From: Todiramphus chloris collaris
Lineage: Eukaryota; Chordata; Aves; Coraciiformes; Alcedinidae
Reading direction: 5' to 3'
DNA length: 64,000 nucleotides
NCBI GenBank assembly: GCA_025345505.1
Contig: JANVCC010000072.1
Location: 398,840-462,839, forward strand
Below, piece after piece: positions 12,234 through 25,039 of the stretch; position 1 is the first letter of the stretch; each line of letters begins with the position of its first letter. Under the pieces are notes generated by a model, which had not been told where the DNA came from, made no database searches, and worked only from the letters and a program-made list of their open reading frames with translations. The position numbers and the translations under genes were made by a program.

Positions 12234-15200
12234 ATATACATTCTTGAATCTCTTTTACAACACAGAGTGAAGAACTGGGATTTTACCACAGGAGTGCTTT
12301 GCTCCATATTAAATTAAAGAATGTTGTAAAACCGACTTTAAATGATGGTATTTCTTCTGTGGATTTCTTGGTTCATGAAGCTACACTGTTCTTGTTATTC
12401 ATTCAGTTTTTATGGTAGGAGGTTTTTTTATCACTGTATTTAGCCATTAGGTGAACACTGGTATTTACCATAAGCACAGCCAGCTTCTGAAGACAAACAG
12501 GGAAGAGACAAAGTAAAACAGGCAGGAGCCAGGGCAAAGAGAGCTGTGTACGTATTCAAAGTGACCGACTTGACTTCCTCTACATCCTAAAAGATTTAGT
12601 CCATTTTTAAAACAAGGCGGTCTTTCATAGATGGCAACGTTTCAGATCACGTGGCGCCCTTCCAAGTCTAATGCATCAAGGAAAGCTGATGCACGGAACA
12701 AAATATGGAATATATAAATACTTTACTGATAGTATTTCAATAGCCAATTCAATGTCAAGCGTTTCTAGGAGTGGTGTGTTTTCAATTTCCTTTTTTAAAT
12801 GAAAAAAAAAAAAGTATGGTATAATACGTTGTGGCATTTATTTTACTTTTAGTTAGTGCAAACAGTTCCAGATGTATATTCAGGCATGAAAGATTTTTAA
12901 AAGACGCTCTATATTGATTGTACAGTGCTTACTACTTCTGTGCCAACTTGGTAAAAATAAAAACCGCCAAATTAAAAGCGCCCATTGTCTTGTTTCCCTT
13001 AAACTCACAGAAAGAACAAGCCCCACGTAAGACACACGGGATTAGAACCTGCCTTCACCATCCAAACTATACGAATTGAGACCTGGATCTGTGGGATTTA
13101 ATACTGATGATGGGTAACTAGATGGCGTTGGACTAATTTTGATTATTTTGAGAGGGACACTGTGGAATTTGTAAGCTGGTAACTACAGGTTGTGAGTCAG
13201 AGAGGTGACAAACTAAGAGAGAGAAACCCACAAGTTCACCTAGGAGGACAAATTACACAGCTCTTCCATCCATAATATTATCACCTTAGAGTCAGTAAAG
13301 AACATGCTCTTCTTCAGACCTGGCCAAGCCATGCAGCACCATTACAATGCAGTGTTTGTGGAGAACCACAACTCCCAACTCTCGGACCTGCCACTACACA
13401 GAGCAGGACGATATGACAAGATATCTGCCTTGGCTGAAAAGGGTTTGAGAATGCCCGGTGTAAACCTGATATACATGGCAAAGCCTACCAGCCTCGTGCA
13501 CTGAACACCTGAGGAAACCTGGAAGTCCTATTGATGCAGCTGTAAAACATGACATTTGGATGACACTGCTGCAGACCTTCTCCAACCATGCATGCCTGGG
13601 ACTTGTTTGATACCAGTCCAGTCTTTATTCCATTCATCTCTTGGCCCTTTAGCCTTTTGCTCAATGAATAAACAAGGACGTAAATACAATGGATGTTTTT
13701 GTGCTGTAAACAACTGATCTCAAACAGGCATTATATACTGTAACTTTCTGTCAGCACCAGATGCAGTCATGTCATTGACCTAAAAAGAAAACATCAGCCA
13801 GCTTCCAGTCACCCCATGGAGAATTATTACTCCCTAGGTGATCTGCAGAAGGGCAGTGTCCGAACGCAGCTCGGACACTCTTTTGACACAAAGCATCACC
13901 CCAAAGCTTTATCCACCAGCAATGAGAACACGTGCGGGGCAAGTGAGGGACATGCACAGAAGTTTTCAAGATGACATAACGTTTCACTGCCCCTTCAGGA
14001 CAATGGGTATTGAAGCTCACGTACCGAAGATGACCCTTTTTGCGAGGGCAATATCACAACTCTGCTTCAGTCTTATCTTGGTTCTCCTCTGCCCAGATAG
14101 TTAAATGTTTCATATCATCAGCTATTCTTCCAAATACGTGTGAGCATACTCAGTTTACCCATTTCTCCTCATTTTATTATGCAGGAGCTAGAAGAAATTC
14201 TGCATCCTGGGAGTTCAAAGCTATCAGAGCTTTCTTCAGACGTGCTAAAAAATGCCTTGAGAATAATGCAATTTCCACTCTGTCTCCCAAAAGCTGTAAA
14301 GGAATTTCTGTGCTAGCCTCCTAACTTTGGTAGGAAGAACTTGTGGATGATACAAAGTAGGTGAATGCTGGACAATGCTTTGTGTCATGTTCTTCCTCCA
14401 TAATGGTACCTTGACCAGTCCTGCTGTCACAACAAACCAAAACCACAGAAGCACTCTCTTTCACTTCCATTATTTAGGGTGAGAGATTATGACTGGCAAG
14501 AAAATGTGTCCCGTGCTCATGGCTTAGCTGCTGAACGCCAGACAGTTCCACATATTATAAAATAAGCAATGCATGATTTCAATCTCAGAGTTGAGACAAA
14601 AGTGCTATGGCATGGCTTTGCTTGGACATATTATTTTCTCCTGAAATAAATAAACTTGTCTTACCATATAATTTCATTTAAAAAGAGGACAAAAAAAATC
14701 TAGAGGGGAAAAAAATAAATCTTTTTCCTCTCCTTTAACAATCTGACATGTTTTGACAGTTTCAAAACTATCATAAATTCACTTTCGGTTATTTAATAAT
14801 TAAAAAAAAATTGCTCCTGTCAGAATTGCACCTTTTTTTAAATGCCTCTTTTCTGATTTTAAATGCCTCCCTTCCTGGCTTTGCAAATTTTACCATATAA
14901 AATTGCTTAAATACACAAAGGAACGCAGGAGGAAGATGAATACATTCTAAAACCTAGATTTAGAACAGACAAAGAAAATAAGGGCCAAATTGTGGCATCT
15001 GACCTACGTTTCCATAAGCGCCCGGAAAATAAAGTCTCCAAGTTCCCTTGTGGTGGCTGACTACATAGCAGCTGGCCTGTGACAAAGGTGAAGGAAATGC
15101 AGATTTATTCTAAATACCATACCAAGCACCACGAAAATGCCTCTGCCTGTGAATAACCAATGCGGTCAATAAGCAAATAGCCCCACAGTCATTATCAAAA

Positions 15201-17787
15201 TAGTATTTTCTTGTTTACGCTGTTCCCTGGATCTTTCTTACTTCATTTTGTTGACAAGCTACCAAAGTAAGAACTGTGTGTTTGGAGTGGTTGTCTTTCA
15301 TATCACAGGAACTACTGCTGCTATTCCAAAACCAGCCCACTGAACACTGGGGCCCAAGTGAAGTGGTGGTTCCCAACACCTCCAGCATGAAGAAGTGAAG
15401 AGCAATCTGAGCAGCTGATGGCCAAATCCACTCCCTGGCCTCCTCTATGGGCTACAAAGGTGACATCCTCTCCACAACAGCAATCGCTCTCTTCAATTCT
15501 CCTCTAGTTACAGAGGAAACCATCAGGGTGTTTTCAGATGCAGCTTCACACAGGCTCCCTGACCAGCAATTCATTTGCTTTCTGGACGGCCTTCTCTGGA
15601 AGCCTACCCGTGTCAGGAGTGGATGTTGTTTGACAAACTGCAGATGAGGTTTGACAGATATCTGAGCAACTCAAACTGTCATCAGCATCGAACTGGCATT
15701 GTTTGTACGCTCAACCACACATAGCCCATGTCCTTCCCACCAGAAGTAAGAATGCTTTCATTCCCAACACCAATTACAGTTTCTGAACTTGCTCTCCAGA
15801 AGCATATTTATCTTCTGAATCCAAGGTTTGTATGGTCCTAAATTAACAGTAAATAATTTGTTACACACAGCTAAAAGTCTGAAGCGAAATAAGTATGAAC
15901 TTGCTTACTCTTAATGTGCTTACACAGAGTGGAAAGCTTACCTGGACCCGTTTTAGAAAAGCCCTAAGAGTGCTGATGCCAATATTCTATCAGATTCAGC
16001 TAGAACTGTAGTCTCCAGTAGATAAAGTAATAAATAAAGTAATTTAAAGTAAATTATTTCGATTCAGGGCAACTTCAGGTATTAAATTACTCTGCCCAGG
16101 TGTGAAAGTTCTTATGGCTGTACTTTCTATATGTATAAAGCATGCCAGAAGTCCCTAGGGTCAAAAAGAATCAAACCTGGGTGTAGGAGGTGATCTTTTC
16201 CGTAGTTATACGTGTGAAAAGATGACATGACGACTACCACGAAGGTAACGGATATACATCCCAGTACCAGGATGGTACACATACCCAATACCATATAAGT
16301 ACCAGTCCAGTCCAAGGCATGCTGCTAATTTCTGCCATCTAATGCAGATAGCTACATTATCAGACTAGACTCCTCATATCAACAGTGAAAAGAGTTAGAG
16401 CTTCTAATTTCTTAATTCCTAAGGCTGCTAAATCACATGGTATAAATATTCCCACACCTATCTAGGTTCTTTACCTCATGAGAGCCTCAGCCATTCAGAT
16501 GGCTGGTGGACATGAGCATGGATGACCCTCAGTCACCAGGCACACTAAATCCTCAGTTTCTAGTCAGCCAGCCAAGACAGGTATTAATCCATCCAGGAAG
16601 AACGTATAATGAAACATACATCCTACAGCAACCCTCATTCGGGTGCTGCCACTGTTACTACCACTGCCAGTGGCAGAATGGTGGAGCAATGGGTTTTTAC
16701 CCTATCTCACTATTATACACTGCAAATCTTCAAGCGGCACAATTGATTACACTAATGAGCACTTCGGCGTTTGTGGAAATACATGCTTTGGAAGACTATC
16801 ATTTCACATCATCAGATGATGCCATTAAAGACATCTTGTGTTTACATGACTGACTGTCTAGACAGAGTGTGAGAAAATACTCATTACTAGTTACGAGTCA
16901 GCTCCTCCTCAATGCTGCATGTCACACCAACTGTCTTTTATTTGGGGCACTGGATTGCACCTGAAAGCACCAGTGGGGAGACTGGGGGGGAGTGGGGTGG
17001 AGGAAGAGAGTCTCAGAAAGTTCACATGAAATTAAGACCCTCCATTTCAAATACCTCCTTAGATGAGGTAATATTATTTACTGACAAACGAGCTCACAAG
17101 CAAAACAAATGTTACCATTAGCAAAAACAAAAGCACATTTCAAATCAATTGTCTGGCCTAATACATCCCATGGATACTTAAATGTTAATGCGAAATAATA
17201 TTAGCATGTTGAGGAAGAGGGAAGGAAGAAACTTCTATGCGTCATGTAAAAGCAGACTAATGAATGTAAAACCAGATTAAACCCACTTCTGAAAGCAGTG
17301 CACTGGCAGAAATTCACCCTGGCACAGAAATCAGGTGGTCTCACCCAGGAACAGAGGTGCTCTGCTAGCCTTGCAGACCCCAGCCTCAGAAACACTCAGG
17401 AATATTTGCCTAACTATAGATACTAAAACCAGTTGTAAGTAAACTAATGAGACGACTCACGGGGCATAAAATTCCACAAAACGTTTCTAAACCTTAAAGC
17501 ATCACAGCAGAGTCTCAGCCTTGCACACAAAACAAATTTACGCTGCCTTCTTTTAACCTTGTCTTCCCTTTGGTTTGAATTTTAAACACCAGGTCACAAC
17601 AACAAGGAAAATCATAAAGCTGAACTGAAAAATAATTGGCAACTATTACAGAATCCACAGAAAATATAAGCAAAATATTAGAACAATTTCAGGTATTGTA
17701 GCTTTGCCGTATTTGACAGTTGTATAAAGCAGGCTTCATTTCATGCCTAGCAGATTCAAATTAACTGTATTCTTTTTTCTATCCCCC

Positions 17788-17887
17788 NNNNNNNNNNNNN
17801 NNNNNNNNNNNNNNNNNNNNNNNNNNNNNNNNNNNNNNNNNNNNNNNNNNNNNNNNNNNNNNNNNNNNNNNNNNNNNNNNNNNNNNN
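17788..17887. other. Assembly gap (100 N)
   Basis: Exactly 100 unknown bases, the conventional placeholder for a gap of unknown length. It is bounded on the left by a C-run and on the right by CCC. The true sequence may be longer and GC-rich. The open frame spanning it (17779-18072 -) is an artefact. Confidence 0.98.
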
Positions 17888-18717
17888 CCCATAAATAGAT
17901 TAAAAAAAAGGATTTTATATGTATAGAATCTCAGTTTCATCAGGCCAGCTACAGCCACTACTCCAACACAGTGATTTAATATTGACCTTTGTGGATCGCT
18001 GCAGCTTCCATGGCTTACTCCAAGAGATGTGCACATGTGTGTACGTGCACACACGCTTCTACGCGTACTCAATCAAGTTTTACTTACTTGATTTCGTCTA
18101 TAACAATACTTACTGTGATTTTATTTTAATTTCTTTCTTTTACATGCTGCTTTAGAAAACTGTAAGAGAGAAATAGTCTTCAATTACACTGAGGGGAGTG
18201 TTAAATGGAGGGGAAACTCTAAGGTGAGAAGTCAGACACCAGAGAGAAACCACTCAATGCTACAAGTGCAAGAGAAATACTGACAAAGTAAAGAAGTCCG
18301 ATGCATTTGAACTCTGAATGTTCAACGTGGATGCACTTAACCCTTCCTATTATGGTCAGTTTTCTTGTATATGAAAAGGACCGCGTGTTCATGAAAAGAA
18401 TCCTAGAAAAAGCAGATTTAACTCTTTCCATGCTACAGAAACACCCTACATTTGGCTTTACTACTTGGACATATACATTTTGCTTCATTTAGAAGTGGAT
18501 TAACAGAGGGTTAGTCATTTGGATGAGAGGGAAGAATATCCAACAGGAAGAGAGAGACTCTGCGGCGAGGCAGAGGGTGGTTGAGATGGCAGCAGGGGTT
18601 GCAACATCCCCAGGATGCACTTTCAGCATCTGCTAGAGCACGAGATAGAAGGGCACGTGGAGAGAAACACTGCACGCCTTGGAAACAGTCCTGGCAATTC
18701 TTCCAGGTGAGTGTGGA

Positions 18718-18732
18718 CCACTAGAGGGAGCT
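18718..18732 (+). promoter_or_regulatory. CTCF-like motif
   Basis: The sequence CCACTAGAGGGAGCT agrees with the core of the known vertebrate CTCF motif at all but one or two positions. It lies in the longest intron between the alternative promoters and the common exons. Binding is inferred from the motif alone. Confidence 0.45.
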
Positions 18733-21700
18733 GATATTTTGCAGCCGCACAGGGAAAAAAACTCCCTTTCCAGGTGGCAAATTCAAAATAAACAGCAAGG
18801 GACTCCGAAAGTCAAAGGAAATGGCTTTAAGAAAAGTTCTTCCCGGTGTCAAGAGTTAACCTCAGCAGTGCGATGCAGAGGTGTGATGTATGTACACAGC
18901 AGCGTGGGCTATTCTGTGTGTATACATCAGTATGTACCGTTCTGTTTCCATGATATTGTCTCTCTAAATTTGGGCTATGAACATTTCTTCCTCAAAAGAA
19001 TAACAAGCAGTACTGGCTGCAACAGAAAACCATTTTCAGTGCCTCCTATTGCCACCTATCTACCCCAGCCAAACAAGTCAGATATTTTCCTCCAACCTTT
19101 AACTTACGCACCCCACCCCTCCACACCCCATCCTGTTTTTGGAGATGCCTTCCCATATGAAATACTCACAGAGTGAAACTGCAGCAGGCAGCACGTCAGT
19201 CAGCAGCACACTTACAATTGCAGACTATATTCAGACATAGGAACCCAGGCTGTGCTCACACAACTATAGCCATACGTGAATTTGAAAATGCCCAACCAAA
19301 ATTTAACACCATTTCTTTTCTTTGCGCCAAAACAGAGAGCCAAACAAAAACTAGTATTTTCTTTGCAGGTATAATCAGTGAGGTCAGATGGCAAGCAGGG
19401 CGGACAGAAAAGGAAAAATTACTGGGGTGGCTCACCTTGATCTTGATAAACTTCCTTCTGACACCACATATGTATTAAGAAAGATAAATCCCAATGGCAG
19501 AGACAATTAAAAAACATAAGAGTGACTGCACGGGGATCTCCTGTGAGGACGCATTTCTTTATGGTCTTTACTTGGAATAGAAGATGTAAAATGCATCAGC
19601 AGTTGTCCAGTAGGCTTTAAACTGCTTGGATATGAAAGAATAAAGAACTGCTGAACTGCATGCAACAGCTATTCAAGGGAAATTTAGAAAGTACAAAAGG
19701 AAAAACAAGAAAAGTAAATTAGGAATAGCTGGATGAAATACTAAATAGTTAACAAGACCAACTGTCCCCAAATGAGTTCCTATCCATTATCTTTTTTGTA
19801 ATTATGGACCAGAGCAAGCAGCTTCTGTAACTGTGCATACAAATGACCTATTAGAAACTCAACAGGTCATTTCTAAAGGTGATTATGAGCCCTGCTTACA
19901 GAGCTACTCTGTTTTGCACAGAATTCCGTTCAATACCAACAGTCTGCACAAAATGAAGATAAAATGCGTTTCCACAAGACTAAGTAGAAAGAAACTTTTA
20001 GGAACTAAACCCATCACTTCAGAAGGTGTGAGGTGGTGAACACCAATGCAGTCATTTCCACAACTGAAATGGTAAAAAAAAAATTTTGCTTTTGCCCATG
20101 CTCTGGTGTCAGGAGAATGGAAAGAAGAGGCAGTAATTATATGTTAGAGCTCTTAAAATGCTACATGCTATAATTAAATGATGATGAATGTAACAGCTAA
20201 AAGTCTACGGTTAGACAGAAGGGATAAAAAGCATAGTAAGTTATCAGAGCGGACACCTGCTACAGATGATAGTATGAACAGCAGAAACGTGTGGGTAGAT
20301 AAAGATACATCAACCAACTCCTTCCTGCATCCTGAGAGAGGATGCTCTTCATCACAACAGTCCTTGTTGGCTCTCCTTCTTAAAGGGTAGCTGTTTGAGC
20401 CTTTGCTATACATGTACACGCAGTAGGTTTTGTATTAGAAAATACCAGAAAAGGATTCAGAACTTCCATTGAAAGAGAGCAATAAAGAACAGGACCATAG
20501 GTGTTCAGCTTCCTCTGTTGCCGAGATTGTTAAGAAACAGCAGGAGACACAGAAACAGATCCTGGCACTCCCAATGTGAATGGCTTGGGCACGTTGTAAA
20601 GAAGGTAACTGAGCAAAACCAGAACAGTTTCTCTGAAGATCTTCAGGGAAAAAAGTTAAGAGCAAGCATACTAAGCTACACTAACCAAAGGAATCAAACG
20701 CAATGCCAGCTTTTGTTCAGATCAAATAGATAAATAAGAAAACAAAAGCATAAAAATATTTTATCTTAACTGAAAATGAAAAAAGATTGTGACAGATAAC
20801 AATAGCTACAATATTAGCACATCCTGGGTTTAAATGTGTCCCAGTGCCTGAGAAAGAAATGGGTGAGGGGGGAAGCAAACCTGGACCAAAAAAACCTGAT
20901 TCTGCAAACATGTATATGAGAATTTACAGGAAGGAGTAAAGAAGAAAATGGAATTCTGATACTCACTGTTCTTCCCTCACTTACTCTTCTAGCACAAAAA
21001 GAGAGGAAGCAAAATACATGGAGGTCCTATTATACTGTTCAGTCAGGACTGGGATCTCAGGATCTCTTGGCGCACCTTCCTTTCCTCCAGCGACTCCAAA
21101 CCCTGACAAGAGTGGCGACGAGAAGCTGTATGACCTCGCTGGTTCTGCTGGTTCTGGAGCCAGCAGCCTTCTCATAGATGACAACTCCACTACTTCTATT
21201 GTTCTTACTGTTTAAAACAATCCACCTCTCTCTTTGTTGGTTTGCTTTTTTTTTTTACCATCTCAAATGTAGACTTTAAACACGCACTCTGCATCACGTT
21301 ACATCATACTGGAACAGCTCCTAGAAATGTTGAACTTTACTTGTGATTATTTATCCAAAAGCTTTGTTTTCTTTGGAAAACAACTTTCTTTGGACTGTAT
21401 CTACCAATAGCTAAACTCCCAAGCCTTCAACCTGCCACATCAAAGAAGCTGATGCAAAAGGGTCCAAGTAGAGTTTACCGTTGGTCTGTAATGAGAGTAA
21501 AATTATAAATCTCTGTACTGAAAGCCAGCTGCTTCGTTCTTAACTCTGGTCCCTCCCCTTTGCTTTTTGCATTCTAGCTAGCATACAGATGTAGTAAATG
21601 TGGCTCTTCTCACAAGCCGCGCAGATGTTAACAGTTCTGTAGGACATCAAGAAACATTTCAAGAATCTTGTAAGTGCTGACTAAACTTGCTTGAATTACC

Positions 21701-24700
21701 CACACTACCTCCTCCACATTCCTATTCAGTAACACTAGCCTTCCTGAATGTATTAAGAAAAAGTAATTAGTGTTTAAGCCAAGACATTAATACCTAGGTC
21801 TAAATGCACTACCAATAAACGAGGAATGTTCTTAAGCCATCACACAACAGATATTCAGATAGTGAACCAAAAGAAGTCAATTCATTCTCTGTCAAGATGA
21901 CTAATGTATTTTTCACTTCTTGTCTATGCAAGAATGGCTAAATGACTGCCTGAAAAATATTTATTTATAAAAATCACGACTGTGTGCATTTGAAGGAATG
22001 GATCAGAAGTATAGCAAGATCTTTTCTCTAATCAAGCGGATTAATACTAAATTAGAGTGAAGGAGTTCAAAGTGCTACCTCGTACATTTTTATTAAAGTT
22101 ATATTAGCATGACAGTCATATGCATTAAAGATTAAGCTAAAGCCTGAATCCACAGTCAGTTCTGGGCAGGACAGAGAGTCCAGCTGTGCAGGTAGAGGAC
22201 TAGATAGCAAATGCATTCATTAAGCGGGTCTGTACTAGAGATACTGTTTTAATATTCTTCCCTCTTCAAACAGCAAGCTTAGTCTCCTTTTTTTGGGGTA
22301 GGGCTTTCAAAACACGTGAAGCAGTTTAGAAGCATGGTCATCAACAAAGGCAAATGTGACTCGTACCCACGTATCGCTCCAGACGCTCGAAAATCCCAAA
22401 TCAAATACCCTGCCCCGTCTGTAAACTTCACACTTTTCAGAACCTAGTGGAAGGAGGGCTGCAGAGCGATTCACAGCACTGAGCCATAAAAGGATCACAA
22501 TGTTTGACAAGTTCAGAAACAAAATGTGCAGTCGAGTCGCTACGGCGTGGTTTTGAGGCTGTCGCCAGTCAAGTGTCAATCTCAGCAGAGTTTCAAAGAG
22601 GACAGGGTAGGGAGAAATAAAGCAAACATATCAGTACATTTCCTGCAAGGGATCGATAAAAAGACCTCACTCCTACAAAGACTTACATACCTGCTCAACT
22701 TCAGATACTTATCCTATTATGGCAGTGCACTTGAAGGTAAAAATCAAGGCTTTGAAGACGCAGGGCCCAAATAATTTACCATGAAATGTGGAATTCAGAG
22801 TGTTGTTTGTTCTTTGATTTAGCAATACAGGAAATTCGAATATAAAGCAGAATTGCAACGTGCTATTTTTAAATGCTTCATGAGAACTGCTTTTAGAGAA
22901 TTTCATGAAGATATCATAGAAAGTACATTGAAGCATTCTAAGATAAGCAAAAAGACAATAGACTACAACCTTAAAAAGATGCTGATGTAATATTAACAGA
23001 AGCTATGCAGTTAGCCAGTCCAAAACCACAACCCATCTTTAAGCTTCCCTGAACAAAATAAACTGGAAGGAGAGAGAAGAAAGAATTTTTTTTTAAAAGG
23101 AGAGAAAAATTAAAAAAAAAATTAAAAGAGGTGAAAGAAAACCCACATGAGCCAGAGTCCTTCACTGCTGTTATTCCTCCACAAGCGGAAATGCTCACTT
23201 CAGTCATGGCTTAGGAGGCATAAACATCATTGAAATTCAAAGGCAGCTCCGAGAAAGAGGACGCCTCAATTGGTATGCAAGTGGTGTCTTCTCGCCCTGA
23301 ATACATTATGAACTTGCAGCATGCTAATATGCCATGCTATCATAAGCACCAGATGGAACAGTAGGCAGTATATGTCCCATCAAACCTCAGGAAGATGTAT
23401 TAATGTTCCTGCTCATTTTTTTTCTTCCCTTCCCCTCCCCCATCCCTACTACAAGCCTTCAGCTGTGTCCCTAGACTGGCACATTTCTCAGCATCAGTCA
23501 CCTGCTCCTGGAGCACAGTTCTCCAGGGTTGCCTCATCTTCACCAGGTGGTGCCAAGCATCTTTTCAATCTTTTTTATCGCAGAAGTTAAAGGCCACAAG
23601 ACGTGTCAGGCTGTGCTTACTGAAGGGTACCAAGTACAAAAGATAACATCATGAGATAAATGATAGATGAAGAAAGACTCCGGGTTTAAAGCTAGCACGA
23701 TTGTTTTAAATTATGTATAAAGCTGCACGTCACAAATTTCCCCCTCAGTACTATTGGTGAATGAAGAATTGGGGGGTAGTGGTGAAGGGTAAGGTTTTCT
23801 GAGTAACCAAATAAAGCAGAGGAAATTGGGGAAAAAAAAAAAGATCTTTGAACTGAATTCCTTTTTTTTAACCACTCTGTAAACCTTTTCAGAAAAGTCA
23901 TCCACAGTTCAACAGGGTTTCATTTTAAGTCAGACGATGAAAATGGCACACAGACAAATTAGTGAACAGGTTTTTTGGGTTGGTTTTGGATTGTTTTGTT
24001 TGTTGGTTTGGGTTTTTTTTAAATTAGAGATACGACATTCTTTGGCTTTTCTGACTGAAGAATTGCTTGGGGCTGTAGGTACGATTCTAAAGAAGTGTAG
24101 TATTTTAATACTGCTTTGTGACAATAATTAACTCAGTCCTGAACAGGTTTTACATGACTAAAGAGAAACGTCATCTGGTATTCTGTATGAACACAAAACT
24201 AAAACACAGATTTTCTGGTATTACCTGAACTTCTCCTGTCTATGCCTAGAAATATGCCTCTTACTGAAATATATAGTTTGCAAAAAAATTACTTTCTTTT
24301 TCATTCCTCCTACTGAGCCCTTCAAAAGATAAAATAAGGTCCACAAGATTTAAAATTAAGAGTCCGTGCATTCAAACCGCAAGGAAGAAAGACCTGAGAC
24401 AGCTGAAGCAAATCAGCTTTTTGCATTTGAAGTTCAAGTATATCTAGACATGTTTGTTTTTCATAAAGAAGTCACATCAGTAAACATTTTGCTAATTCCT
24501 GATATTTTAGAAACCACCTCCTGATTTACAAACAGCTCTCACTCTGCATGTAAATCTATTATTTTCTTAACAACATTAGCCTTCTCATAAACACAGTCTA
24601 ATTCGGCAAGATGCTGAATATTCACAACTCACACGAACTTTCCTGGGAATTAACATTGCTCAAACACTCACAAGAGCTAGTTCCACAAGTCATCTGTTGC

Positions 24701-25022
24701 ATCTATAAGAAGGACTTTTCCAAGTATTAAAGGTCTGGTTGACAGGGATTTCCTCCTACCTATCCGTCCCTAACTAAAATTAATATGAAAACAATTACCT
24801 TCTTCTTTCAAACAAAGCACTTTCTGACTGTTATTCCCAAATAACATGCATTATTCTAGAATCTATTCAGTCCAGATAGATTCTAATGCAAGGATGCCTT
24901 AGAGACTGAGTCAGAAATCAGACTTTTGTTTTCTCCTTTTTCTCTTCCTACTAAATATTGGGGGGCTTGTGTTGGTTCTTAATATATAGCCTTTAAGAGT
25001 GAGAGTAATTTGCTAGATTATG

Positions 25023-25039
25023 ATTTGCATTGTGCAAAT
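25023..25039. promoter_or_regulatory. Inverted octamer-like (POU) element
   Basis: ATTTGCA and TGCAAAT form perfect 7-base arms around a 3-base spacer. The left arm extended by T is a full octamer (ATTTGCAT). Such sites are bound by POU-domain factors in general. Function here is inferred only. Confidence 0.35.

Larger units (their letters stand above)
11556..17787 (-). other. Intron 1a segment between CR1 copy and first gap
   Basis: Unique intronic sequence with a T15 run (11723-11737) and an A-rich AAAC-type tract (12178-12233). No exon, LINE or RNA gene could be recognised. The longest open frames (for example 16506-16853 +) show no conserved motif. Confidence 0.75.

Noticed and set aside
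18679-19176. 165-codon plus-strand frame
   Set aside because: No recognisable domain, intron-like composition and no splice or promoter context.
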